Under the pieces are notes generated by a model. It ran no database searches, was not told the DNA's origin, and was given only the letters and a program-made list of their open reading frames with translations. A DNA stretch of 42,245 nucleotides, from positions 1 to 42,245 of the forward strand of contig JADFXM010000061.1 in NCBI GenBank assembly GCA_015233565.1, in the 5' to 3' direction. Positions within the stretch are counted from its first letter, which is position 1. Each line of letters opens with the position of its first letter. A program made the position numbers and the translations under genes. Origin of the DNA: Candidatus Rifleibacteriota bacterium (lineage in GTDB: Bacteria > Muiribacteriota > Ozemobacteria > Ozemobacterales > Ozemobacteraceae). Positions 23,355 to 32,494 of this stretch are shown here, in pieces.

Positions 23355-25553
23355 TTAGAGATTTGTAAGCAACGATACCACTCTAGAAGGAAGAAGATTG
23401 GCTTGGGCAAGCATTGCCTGAGAGGCTTGCGAAATTATTTGATCACGAGTGAAATTGATCATCTCTTGGGCGATATCGACATCTCTGATTTGCGATTCAG
23501 CATCCGTAATGTTGGTTTGTTGATCTTTCAGGTCGTTTAGAAGGTATTCCAAACGATTTTGATATGCCCCAACCCGTGCTCTTTCAGAGGACGCAAGGTC
23601 GATTGCCTGGTCAACTTTGGTGATTGCCTTTCCAGCTGCTTCGATGGTTGTTAAATCAAGGTTGGAAATTCCGAGGGAATCAGTGGACATTTCTCCAATG
23701 AAAAAAGGCATTTTTTGACCATCTTCAGAACCGATCTGCAATTGAGGATGGGAATCAACAACATTAAGAAAAAAGTTCTTTTGTCCTGACCCGCTGGTGG
23801 ATTTGGAAATTAAACCGAATCTGCTGGTTGCATCTGTTGGTACTGAAAGAGAAACCATACTGGCAATTGGCCCGGAAGAGTCGGAATTTTCAGTGCCAAC
23901 TCGAAGTGAAGTAAAAGCAATTGTGTTTCCGGTAGAATCAAGTCTGACACCAATTCCTGCATCATTCAATTGCGAATTGACGTTCGTCTGAAAATCAGAA
24001 AATCGTACAAGGTCACCGGAATTTGCAGCAGTAGTAGTTGTATAGGCAAGCAAGGTCAGGGAATTAAGCCCATCGCCAACGGTGAAATATTCATCGTCCG
24101 GGTTCGTTCCAACAAAGGATGAAAAGCCCGCAACCAGGTTAGTGGTATTTTTCGATGCGTCAACAAATCCGCTGAAAGAACCGTTTGAAAAGCCCAGGGT
24201 GGCTGCGGAAGAGGCTAAAGAAACATTGATTGTACTTGAGTTGGCCCCTGATGGAGTATAAACAAACCTAATTCCACCATTATTGATTTCTGCGGAAAGC
24301 CCTGATATTGTTGATGATGAACTAATCTGAGCATTTATATCGCGGGCAATTCCAGCCATGGAATAGTCGCCCGCAGTCACGGTTATGTTTTGAACTCCAG
24401 CTGAGGTTGAGAGAACAAAAGAATTGTTTGCGGAAATATACAAACCGCTTTCGAGCCCAGTGGTTCCTGCAATTTGAGCTGGTTGTGAATTGAAAAGAAT
24501 ATCCACCCCTTTTATCAAGCCGTTTACACGATTTGAATCGGTCGATATTTTGTTCGTGTTGCCATTCCGATCAACTGCAGTCAGTTCAAAAAGACTATTT
24601 ATCGATTGGCGGGTCGTATAGATTCCCATGCTCGACAAAAGATCAGAATTACCTTGGATTGACAGATCTCCGCTGGAGCCAATGGATCCGGATTCGTATT
24701 GGAGATAGCCTCCTATGCCAGCCAGTTGCGTTTGCGCTGTCCCGATGTATTGAAAAGTTGAGTTGTTAAGCCCTAACCCGTTTGGGTCAGTGATGGCATT
24801 TTGAATTGATGCCGCCAGCTGATCAAGTGTCAAACCGCTATTAACATTAACTGTAGCACTTCTCGCATTTCCATAGAGGGTAAGGGTTTTAGCAGTATCG
24901 AGAACAAAAGTCCCAGTCGAATTATAGAATTGGGAAATATTTTTCAGTTGGGTCGACCCAAGCGCGAAAGTGTTTCCGGCAGTTAAGAGAAATACTTGAG
25001 ACCTTTGCAGTTGGGAAACTCCTCCGGACAATAAGGCTATACTTACCTGCCAGGTTCCACTTCCGGAGACGAACCCGGAGGAAATTCCCCGGGCTGATGG
25101 AGCATCAGTAGCAGTTAATGAAGCTTGGCTCCCGTTCAAAAGGATTCTGGTATTATAATCAGTGGAGATTGCAATCCGGTTGATATCCTGTTTTAGTTGC
25201 TCTATTTCTTGTTGAATTCCGAATCTGTCAGTGGAAGTAAGGGTATCAGAAGATGCTTCAACTGCCAGTTCCTGCATTCTTTGTAGAATGGAATGAGTTT
25301 CGTTAAGCGAACTGTCAGCTGTTTGCATAAGAGAAATGCCATCCTGGGCATTCGAATAGGCGTGAGAAAGGCCCCGGATCTGAGAACGAAGTCTCTCGCT
25401 CATAGAAAGACCAGCCGGATCATCGGCTCCCGAATTTATTCTTAAACCAGTGCTGATCTTCTGGATGGATTTTGTAAGCTCAGTCTGGTTTTGATCAAGA
25501 GCGACCCAGGCTCTATACGCCACTACGTTCTGATTTATCCTCAGTGAGGACAA
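23355..25553 (-). CDS. fliC: Flagellin
   Basis: 732-aa flagellin, the subunit of the flagellar filament. The conserved N-terminal D0/D1 region (SLRINQNVVAYRAW, GLRINSGADDPAGLSMSERL) and C-terminal D1/D0 region (RVGAYQNRLEYLLNDL, SQIRDVDIAQEM, ASQAMLAQANLLPSRVVSLL) enclose about 450 variable Ser/Thr/Gly-rich residues that would be surface-exposed D2/D3 domains, longer than in many flagellins. It begins with TTG (25553) behind a strong AAGGAGG site. No clear sigma-28 promoter was found by eye. The filament chaperone gene fliS lies 540 bases upstream on the same strand. Confidence 0.95.
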   Translation of the reverse strand: MSSLRINQNVVAYRAWVALDQNQTELTKSIQKISTGLRINSGADDPAGLSMSERLRSQIRGLSHAYSNAQDGISLMQTADSSLNETHSILQRMQELAVEASSDTLTSTDRFGIQQEIEQLKQDINRIAISTDYNTRILLNGSQASLTATDAPSARGISSGFVSGSGTWQVSIALLSGGVSQLQRSQVFLLTAGNTFALGSTQLKNISQFYNSTGTFVLDTAKTLTLYGNARSATVNVNSGLTLDQLAASIQNAITDPNGLGLNNSTFQYIGTAQTQLAGIGGYLQYESGSIGSSGDLSIQGNSDLLSSMGIYTTRQSINSLFELTAVDRNGNTNKISTDSNRVNGLIKGVDILFNSQPAQIAGTTGLESGLYISANNSFVLSTSAGVQNITVTAGDYSMAGIARDINAQISSSSTISGLSAEINNGGIRFVYTPSGANSSTINVSLASSAATLGFSNGSFSGFVDASKNTTNLVAGFSSFVGTNPDDEYFTVGDGLNSLTLLAYTTTTAANSGDLVRFSDFQTNVNSQLNDAGIGVRLDSTGNTIAFTSLRVGTENSDSSGPIASMVSLSVPTDATSRFGLISKSTSGSGQKNFFLNVVDSHPQLQIGSEDGQKMPFFIGEMSTDSLGISNLDLTTIEAAGKAITKVDQAIDLASSERARVGAYQNRLEYLLNDLKDQQTNITDAESQIRDVDIAQEMINFTRDQIISQASQAMLAQANLLPSRVVSLLTNL

Positions 25554-25966
25554 AGAAAAACGCCTCCTTATGCGGACTTTAGCTAATTCTTATTTTTTAT
25601 TTTGCTAAAGCGTACAACAATTCTTTTTTTCTATTATTATAATGACAAAAATATTTCCATTTGTCAGCATTTATTTTCCATTTTTTTTTATTTCAATAAT
25701 AACACCGAAATGATCAGGGAATTAGAAGCTTCGTACATTAAAATTCGCTTGAAAGACGCCGTTTAGTATTCTCGAAAATTATTTTTCAGATGCTCCACGT
25801 TTGTCTTTCAAACGAATTTGGAAAAAAAACAAGTATTAATAAGATCAATAATTAAAAGAAATCACGCAAATGGATTGGTTTGATCAGGCCTCTGGTGCTG
25901 TAAACCGTCGAAAAAGTTACGCTATTATTTCGTGGGATTGGTATAATGCAAAAATTGAATTAATTA

Positions 25967-26073
25967 GAGGTTCCTGCAAAATTAGCAAATTCAGTTTTGC
26001 GAAAAATATCAGAATGATCGACAAACGTGATTTTTTTTGTCCGATGTGCGAATTTTATACAATATTGCAAGAG
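25967..26073 (-). repeat. Dispersed ~105-bp repeat, copy 2
   Basis: Reverse-orientation copy of 5529-5634, sharing CTTGCAATATTGTATAAAAT and CTGATATTTTTCGCAAA. It lies between fliS and flagellin in the direction of transcription, so it is part of the flagellin upstream region. A lone TACCAATCCC end like that of the MITE family lies close by (about 25934-25944). Confidence 0.7.
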
Positions 26074-26091
26074 ACTCAATTTTTTAAGAGT

Positions 26092-26505
26092 TTATTTTCT
26101 GAGAGTCTTGTTTGCAATAACCGGAATTGGCGAACTAAGGATTTGCCGCCACCCACCCAACAACTGCCGGAGGATGGAAGAAACTTCGGATATCGCCTCG
26201 GGATGCTGTTCGTCTCCCGCAAATTTCAGTCGCAAAAGCATGTATTTATACAACTGATGTAGGTCGTGTGGCAACTCGCTGTCAAAAGAAAAATTAAGCG
26301 ATCTGATAAGTTCATATAAAATGTTCTGAGTACGTACAATTTTTTGCCGCGCTTCATCAGATCGATTTTCCTGTAGCGCCGCTTCGGCATCTCTTAGGAA
26401 CTGAATAGCTCCAAGATAGAGCTGAACTAAAATCTGAACCGGAGATGCCGCCGACACTTGCATTGTACGGTAGGTTCCTAGGGCTCCGGGAGGGGGTTTC
26501 GCCAT
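26092..26505 (-). CDS. fliS: Flagellar export chaperone FliS
   Basis: 137-aa FliS, which binds the disordered C-terminal D0 segment of flagellin in the cytosol and prevents premature assembly. The signature YRTMQVSAASPVQILVQLY and following GAIQFLRDAEAAL are typical, and the four-helix length fits. It lies ten bases downstream of the small flagellin-C-like gene, so the two form an operon. The frame on the opposite strand (25870-26262) is a shadow. Confidence 0.92.
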   Translation of the reverse strand: MAKPPPGALGTYRTMQVSAASPVQILVQLYLGAIQFLRDAEAALQENRSDEARQKIVRTQNILYELIRSLNFSFDSELPHDLHQLYKYMLLRLKFAGDEQHPEAISEVSSILRQLLGGWRQILSSPIPVIANKTLRK

Positions 26506-26515
26506 ATTCCTTGCT

Positions 26516-26848
26516 CTAACTCAATAAATCGAAAGCTGCTTGAGGAGAAACATTTGCCTGAGCCTTTACTGCCATCGGAGGCTGTTGTACTATCTGCTGC
26601 CTGGTTAATTCGGCGGTGGCCTGCGCTGTATCAATGTCTTGGATTCGCGATCCCGATAGAAGGTCAGATGAGGGCGTATTCTTCGAACCGGAATTGGAAA
26701 GAAAGGCCTGATCGTCCACTTTGGGGAATGCATCTTTTTGACTAACAGCCCCTGTTACATCTGACTTTAACTCGGTCTTTTCATCACGGCCGGGTTGAAC
26801 CGTTTTATCCCATGAACTGGAATTAACGTTAATCCCGTTTACTGCCAT
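26516..26848 (-). CDS. Stand-alone flagellin C-terminal D0-like protein
   Basis: 110-aa protein whose last ~45 residues follow the flagellin C-terminal signature (GSRIQDIDTAQATAELTRQQ, then AVKAQANVSPQAAFDLL). The first ~65 residues are polar and look disordered; there is no N-terminal flagellin domain. Where flagellins have a helix-favouring QQAxxAMLAQAN, this protein has QQPPMAVKAQAN, and Pro-Pro should kink the D0 helix. AAGGAG precedes the ATG, and fliS follows at ten bases. Since FliS binds this very segment, the protein may occupy FliS or tune its release. A decayed flagellin paralogue is the alternative, but the intact start and spacing favour a working gene. Confidence 0.75.
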   Translation of the reverse strand: MAVNGINVNSSSWDKTVQPGRDEKTELKSDVTGAVSQKDAFPKVDDQAFLSNSGSKNTPSSDLLSGSRIQDIDTAQATAELTRQQIVQQPPMAVKAQANVSPQAAFDLLS

Positions 26849-27184
26849 AAAATCATCTCCTTTTCCCTGAGGTTATCACCGAAAGGCATACTTTAGATGT
26901 TTACCCTTAATGATAACGGTACACTGGGGATTTCTTCCCCCTACTGAAAGTATAACACAATTAATTTCAAATGGCAAAAACAGCAATCAATCACAGCAAT
27001 TCTTGGTGAGTTTTCTGGCAAAATATCGCTATTACTGATTTTTGTTACGAAACTTATCGGAATAATTAGTTTTTTGAACCTTGCTCAAAATGGCTCATAG
27101 GAACAATCGCAACAACTCACCGAATCGCTGATCAATCGTACACATCTTTCAATTTATGCCAGCCTTCCATTGGCGAGCTTCTAA

Positions 27185-27399
27185 TACCAAGTCCAATTAG
27201 TTCGTTCATACGCCTTGTTTCTCGCTTCAGATCTGCGTAAAAATAGATTTTATCTGACAGAAATGAATGTTTCAACTATCCAGTAAAGGCTCCTTATTTT
27301 CCCGAAAATTTCGTTTTTTCTTGGAGAAAAAAGCGATCCCTTTTCATTTTGGTCAAATCAAAGTCCTTGGGGAAGTGCACGTATTTTTTGGGATTGGTA
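27185..27399 (+). mobile_element. MITE, copy 3 (215 bp)
   Basis: Ends TACCAAGTCC and GGGATTGGTA, flanked by TAA at 27182-27184 and 27400-27402. The interior nearly matches copy 2 and has no gene. It lies in the gap between the flagellin-C-like gene and the pepF terminus. Apart from this element I see nothing firm in 26849-27550. Confidence 0.87.
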
Positions 27400-27550
27400 T
27401 AAGAGAGAAAATTAATTCCAAAAACCAGATACCGCCAGTTTTTGAAGCTTGCTCCCTTTCAGGAAAATCGCTCCACTTGTGCCATCTGGATTAGGGATAT
27501 TTCTCACTATTCAAGCTGGCAACAACTGAAAATGTTGACTTTTTTAGAGG

Positions 27551-29407
27551 TTATCTGCTTTTCTTTTTCAGGATTTTTTCAGCTACTTCTTCAGCTTCAT
27601 CCAGGAGTGATTTTAAATAATCAAGCCCTTCGTTCCAAAAATTCGGATGGTCTATTTTGGCTCCGAAATGGCTCATCAGCTCAACAGGGCTTTCAGACCC
27701 ACCGGAAGAAAGCAATTTTATATACTTCGGAACGAAATCCTTCCCTTGGTTCAAATACATTTTGTACAAGGAGAAAACCAATAATTCCCCAAACGAATAA
27801 GCGTAACAATAGAATGGTGAATGGATGAAATGCGGAATATAACACCACCAGAGCCGATATCCCTTGGACAAAAGAACTGAATCATCAAACATTTTTTTAT
27901 TTGATTGCATCCATATATCGCTGATTTGCTCGGAGGTCAGCTCGCCTTTTTCCCTTCTTGCTGAATGAAACTTATTTTCGAAATTAGTCATACACACTTG
28001 CCTGAAAACCGTTGCGAAAGCATCTTCAAGCTTTCCACAGAGGAGGGACAATTTTACTTCAGGTTTGGTTGATCGTTCGAGCAATTTCTTGAAAGTAAGC
28101 ATTTCTCCGAAAACACTGGCCGTCTCAGCAACTGTAAGTGGAGTATCATACTGCAGATATTTTTGTTCCCGGGAAAGGTACATATGTACACCATGCCCGA
28201 GTTCATGTGCCAGCGTGGAAACATCACGCATTCGTTCAGTGAAATTCACCAGAATGTATGGATGAATTCTTGGGGTTGCACCTGCACAAAATGCCCCGCC
28301 CCTTTTTCCAGGACGGAGCTCTGCATCGATCCAGTCGTTTTTAAAGAAGCTTTCAACTATGTCTCCTAACTGTGGCGAAAAGCTGTGATACGCTTCCAAA
28401 ACGATTTCCTTTGCTTCCTTCCATTTTACTTTGGGAAGTTCTTTTTCTAAAGGGGCATAACGATCGTAATCAAACAAGTTTTTCAGTCCAAGGAGTTTTC
28501 CCTTTAGACGATAATATCTCTGTACAAGAGAATACCTTTTGGAACAAGCTGCCAACAAGGCATCAACAGTTTTCTGATCAATTTCGTTTGAAAGATTACG
28601 GCTATCCATGGGGTTGGGAAAATTCCTCAATCGATCGATGGTCTTGCTGCTTTGTCCCAGGATATTGAAAATAAATGTATAAAGCTTGATATTGCTCTCA
28701 AAACCAAGCGTTAGTGCATCAGCAGAGATTTTTCTCTTTTTTCTATCAGGGTCATACAAGTAGGCCAGGGTTTCCTGTAGACTTAGCTTCTTTGTTTTTC
28801 CATCAACTTTGACACTGAAAGTAGCTCCACCACTGATTTCGTCAAAAAGTCGGGAAAAAGCTCTTGAACCAGTGGTTTCAAGTTCAGAAACTATCTTTTC
28901 TTCCTGCTCGCTTAGAAGATGAGGTCGATAGCGGCGTATTGCCGTCAGATAGTGTTTGTATTTGTCGCAAATGGAATCAGAAATTAAGGTTTTTACCGCT
29001 TTATCATCAAGTGCGCACCACTCAAGCTCAAAAAAAATAAGATGTTGTTGAATTTCAGTAGCCTGGTTTTGAGTCTCTTGATATAATTTGCCGTGTTCTG
29101 GATTTTGTGTGTCAGCAGCAAAAATCAATCCCGCAAAAATTCCGGGCTTGTCCCGTAGAATCAAGATTTCCTCATATTCTTCCAGAACTTTTGCCAGCTC
29201 TTTTGATGTTAGAAGCGGTTTTCGCAGGAAAATTCCCCGATATTTTTTTTCAAAATTACGTGCTTTTTTTAGCCCGCTTCTATAATCAAACCCCAAGTTC
29301 TCATCTTTAAGAGAGGCATAGAGGTCTGATAAATCCCAGGAGATTCCTTTTGCAGAGTTCACGTTTTCAGTGGTTAGATTTTTTTTGTTTTTCGCCGCTT
29401 TTTGCAT
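27551..29407 (-). CDS. pepF: M3-family oligoendopeptidase F
   Basis: 618-aa cytosolic zinc peptidase cleaving short peptides. The M3 active site HELGH is at residues 401-405 (TLAHELGHGVHMYLS), with the third ligand Glu at about 428 in VAETASVFGE. GGAFCAGATPRIHPYILVNF lies just before the active site, as in PepF enzymes. The length fits the family. The upstream DUF486 gene ends 17 bases away on the same strand, suggesting one transcript. Confidence 0.93.
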   Translation of the reverse strand: MQKAAKNKKNLTTENVNSAKGISWDLSDLYASLKDENLGFDYRSGLKKARNFEKKYRGIFLRKPLLTSKELAKVLEEYEEILILRDKPGIFAGLIFAADTQNPEHGKLYQETQNQATEIQQHLIFFELEWCALDDKAVKTLISDSICDKYKHYLTAIRRYRPHLLSEQEEKIVSELETTGSRAFSRLFDEISGGATFSVKVDGKTKKLSLQETLAYLYDPDRKKRKISADALTLGFESNIKLYTFIFNILGQSSKTIDRLRNFPNPMDSRNLSNEIDQKTVDALLAACSKRYSLVQRYYRLKGKLLGLKNLFDYDRYAPLEKELPKVKWKEAKEIVLEAYHSFSPQLGDIVESFFKNDWIDAELRPGKRGGAFCAGATPRIHPYILVNFTERMRDVSTLAHELGHGVHMYLSREQKYLQYDTPLTVAETASVFGEMLTFKKLLERSTKPEVKLSLLCGKLEDAFATVFRQVCMTNFENKFHSARREKGELTSEQISDIWMQSNKKMFDDSVLLSKGYRLWWCYIPHFIHSPFYCYAYSFGELLVFSLYKMYLNQGKDFVPKYIKLLSSGGSESPVELMSHFGAKIDHPNFWNEGLDYLKSLLDEAEEVAEKILKKKSR

Positions 29408-29424
29408 AATTCAGCTCTTTTCAT

Positions 29425-29766
29425 TTAACTTTTAAAAATAAAATAAACCGCTCCCAGAAGGCAAAACCAAGCATAAATAAATTCTATTCTAAATGGCTGT
29501 TTCATATAATACATGGAAAAGGGAACAAAAACAGCCAGCGTAATAACTTCCTGAATAATTTTTAATTGAGACAGGTTAAGTTGAGTGTAACCAATTCGAT
29601 TTGCAGGAACCTGCAAAAGATACTCAAAAAGCGCAATAAACCAACTGGCCAAAGCAGCAATAAACCATGGTTTTTCGCTCAAATTCCTTAAATGAGAATA
29701 CCACGCAAAAGTCATAAAAATATTCGATAGAATCAAAAGGGAAACAGCTTGCACAATAATTCGCAT
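29425..29766 (-). CDS. DMT-family (DUF486) small membrane protein
   Basis: 113-aa inner-membrane protein with four hydrophobic helices. Strong family signatures are FMTFAWYSHLRNL, SWFIALFEYLLQVPANRIG and QLKIIQEVITLAVFVPFS. Members resemble half of a drug/metabolite transporter; transport substrate unknown. It precedes pepF on the same strand with a 17-base gap. Confidence 0.88.
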   Translation of the reverse strand: MRIIVQAVSLLILSNIFMTFAWYSHLRNLSEKPWFIAALASWFIALFEYLLQVPANRIGYTQLNLSQLKIIQEVITLAVFVPFSMYYMKQPFRIEFIYAWFCLLGAVYFIFKS

Positions 29767-30016
29767 TTATAGAGCCTCCAAAAATCGGATAGCGAAAGAT
29801 AAATTTAATTTGTTCAGCCTTACTTTCTGCATTTTATCATTTCAAACATCGGATGACAAATCATTTCTGGCTTAACTTTTTCCAAAAAGAATTTTTGCAA
29901 AAAATCAGCTATTATGTTTGAATCGTTTTACCGAAACTTTCGTTTGACACTTTTTTGAACGCAATACAAATTTCCTTGCATCCAAATTTTTAGGGAAATA
30001 TGATAGTCAAAAAAAA

Positions 30017-31369
30017 TTGGAAGAGGTTGAAGAGTCAAAGCAAACTCAGATGAAGGAATCAAGCAGTCTGGAAAATGGTTTAACGCTAATCTCAAATGAT
30101 CGAAAAACGGCTTTTTTTGCCGGAATTTCTTTTTTCCTGATCATATCAGCCTATTATATTCTTAAGCCAATCAGAGAAAGTCTGGCACTTGAAATCGGCC
30201 CTGCCAACATTCCGGCTCTTAATGTCCTTTCAATGTTTTCACTGCTTCCTGCGAATGCTTTATACAGTTGGATAGTTGCCAATTTAGATCGTAAGAAATT
30301 TTTCCCCCTGATTTTTTATGGAAGCATAATCAGTCTGGTACTATTTTTTATTGTTTTTCTTGAAATGTCCCAGGAGATCAATAACTCCCGGATTTCTTTT
30401 TCCAGAAAAACCGCTATTACAATATACTATGTATGGGTAAATCTTTTCGCATTATTCTCTGTCAGCGTATTCTGGTCTTTCCTGAACGATATTTTTACCC
30501 TTCAGGAAGGAGAACGCTTGTACAGTTTCATCGGATATGGCGGTCTCTTAGGAGGACTTTTCGGCGGAGTTTCCCTAAAATTTTTGATCGCAAAAGTCGG
30601 AACTTCCAAAATGTTGATCGTTGCGGCATTATTCCTTCTTCCAGTAGTTTGGCTTTTTCATATTATGGAAAAACTGAAGCCCTCACAGGAAAAAAAAGTT
30701 GATGACTCCCAAAATTTTGAAGAAAAAACAAAATCTGCGATCAATTCAGGTGCTAGCGCTCTAAGTGGTCTACACACTACTTTTGCCTCTAATTTTCTTA
30801 TTTTAATGGCTCTGGAAACGTTTCTTAACACCTTTGGAAATACCGTTTTCTCCTATAAAATCAACGAACTTGTTGAACAAAACATTGCTGAAAGAGACCT
30901 TAGAACACAATTTTGGGCAGACAATTACAACTTAATCAATCTTCTTTCAATTGTAACACAGTTTTTTTTGACTTCCACCATTTTACAATGTTCCTATCCC
31001 TGGATAGGCTTAATGTTGCTTCCCATAATTCAAATCGCAGGCTCAACCTTTCTTTTATTCAGTCCAATATTAAGCATCGCAGTTTGGTGTACCGCTTCCC
31101 GATATGCAGTGAATTATTCCGCAGCCAAAGCTGTCAGAGAGCTATTTTTTATCCCCCTATCCCGCCAGGAAAAATATCAGGCAAAAGGATTTATTGATAC
31201 AGTAGTTTTTCGAAGTGGAGATGGCTTGGCTTCATCGCTCCTTTTGGCAGGAATTAGTCTCTTCGGACCGGGAAAATGGATTGACTTTCTTGTAATAGTG
31301 GTAATGGTACTCCTGGTTTTAGTTATTCAAGGGCTCGGAAGCCATTTCAAAAAGAGTGTCAAAAAGTAA
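30017..31369 (+). CDS. NTP/NDP-exchanger-like MFS-fold transporter
   Basis: 450-aa protein with about eleven to twelve membrane helices, resembling the Npt/ATP-ADP carrier family in its free-living bacterial form: AYYILKPIRESLALEIG in helix 1, YYVWVNLFALFSVSVFWSFL, then FIGYGGLLGGLFGG, and a final half with SRYAVNYSAAKAVRELFFIP. Substrate cannot be assumed to be nucleotides. The start may be TTG at 30017 or ATG at 30050; neither has a strong Shine-Dalgarno, and the residues before the first helix are polar. It diverges from the DUF486/pepF pair. Confidence 0.78.
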   Translation: MEEVEESKQTQMKESSSLENGLTLISNDRKTAFFAGISFFLIISAYYILKPIRESLALEIGPANIPALNVLSMFSLLPANALYSWIVANLDRKKFFPLIFYGSIISLVLFFIVFLEMSQEINNSRISFSRKTAITIYYVWVNLFALFSVSVFWSFLNDIFTLQEGERLYSFIGYGGLLGGLFGGVSLKFLIAKVGTSKMLIVAALFLLPVVWLFHIMEKLKPSQEKKVDDSQNFEEKTKSAINSGASALSGLHTTFASNFLILMALETFLNTFGNTVFSYKINELVEQNIAERDLRTQFWADNYNLINLLSIVTQFFLTSTILQCSYPWIGLMLLPIIQIAGSTFLLFSPILSIAVWCTASRYAVNYSAAKAVRELFFIPLSRQEKYQAKGFIDTVVFRSGDGLASSLLLAGISLFGPGKWIDFLVIVVMVLLVLVIQGLGSHFKKSVKK

Positions 31370-31460
31370 GAACTTTAAAATTATTTTCTTGATAATTGAT
31401 AAAATTTCAATTATTTATTCATCCTGCAACGTTTTTTATAAATGACTGTGGAGATGCTTA

Positions 31461-32258
31461 ATGAAATCAATTTTCAAAGGAATTTTTTTGTTCTGGATTT
31501 TTTCTTCTTTGAACCCGACTTACGCTATGCCATCAATGGTAAACTATATTCCAAATTGTGACACTGTTGCCTACCAAAACTTTTTTCTGACTACCGGAAT
31601 TTTAAAATATTCTTATTCAGGCCCTCTGAAAGACGCGCATGTAGCCACTGACAATTCAACTTGGTATGGCTTGCAATTAGGATTAAAAAAAGCGGAAATA
31701 GGTGTTGATTATTTATCCAATAAAGCTTTCGTGGATGAAAGATCAGCGTTATATCCGGGTCCGGTGTGTTACAATTTTAAATACCGTTTGTTAACGGAAG
31801 GAAAAGATCCCATTTCCTTGGCCATAGGGTCATATAATCTTGGAGCGCCAAAATTAAACGATTTGCCTTTCGATTGCTATTATCCGTCACCATATATTGT
31901 CGGTACAAAAACTATTCGAAGCGTCAGATTTCATCTGGGTTATCAAACAGCCTTGGTAGGATATAAAAATGTGGACTACGATAAGAAAAAGAACGATGGT
32001 GTGATAGCAGGTTTCGACACAGTAATCCTAAAAAGCAAAAATCATGCATTAACATTACTGGCGGAATATTTGTCCGGTCCGATGTCTTCAATCAATGTCG
32101 GACTACAACAATCGATTAGTGCCAGGTGGTCATGGTCATTTTGTTCTTTTCACCCACTCACGCAACATCTCGAACCGGTTCAGGGCTCTCCAGTCGAATT
32201 TCCAAGACAATATTATTTTGGAGTGGGTTATCAATTTCCGTGTGGATTTCAGTTTTAG
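31461..32258 (+). CDS. Secreted beta-barrel-like outer-membrane protein (unknown)
   Basis: 265-aa protein with a signal peptide (cut after TYA, residue 22), followed by alternating hydrophobic/polar stretches and an aromatic C-terminal end (YYFGVGYQFPCGFQF) as in outer-membrane barrels. GGAG precedes the ATG. Cys residues are more frequent than usual for such barrels. Similar small proteins are often annotated as YjbH-like or hypothetical; I cannot name the family. It follows the transporter by about 90 bases and may share its transcript. Confidence 0.62.
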   Translation: MKSIFKGIFLFWIFSSLNPTYAMPSMVNYIPNCDTVAYQNFFLTTGILKYSYSGPLKDAHVATDNSTWYGLQLGLKKAEIGVDYLSNKAFVDERSALYPGPVCYNFKYRLLTEGKDPISLAIGSYNLGAPKLNDLPFDCYYPSPYIVGTKTIRSVRFHLGYQTALVGYKNVDYDKKKNDGVIAGFDTVILKSKNHALTLLAEYLSGPMSSINVGLQQSISARWSWSFCSFHPLTQHLEPVQGSPVEFPRQYYFGVGYQFPCGFQF

Positions 32259-32494
32259 GGCGTTTTGCAAGATTTTTAATTTTCGGAAGGTAATTCTCCG
32301 AAACGCTGATCAATTCGTGCATGTCTGAAATTTGAAGCATAGACGGCTGTTCAGACCCCTTCACGAGTCCGGCCGCCGAACTTTGCAGGTTCAGGTTCAT
32401 CAGTTTTTTATTTGAATTGATAAGCAAGTTTTTCAAATCTGTGATAAAATTTAGCAATAGCGTATGCATTATTGAACCAGAAGGACTTTGAAAG

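Noticed and set aside
25870..26262. 130-codon plus-strand ORF between flagellin and fliS
   Set aside because: It runs through the dispersed 105-bp repeat and the antisense of fliS; it has no ribosome binding site.
26849..26960. Sigma-28 promoter upstream of the flagellin-C-like gene
   Set aside because: TAAAG and GGTGATAA are present but their spacing is about four bases too short for the consensus.
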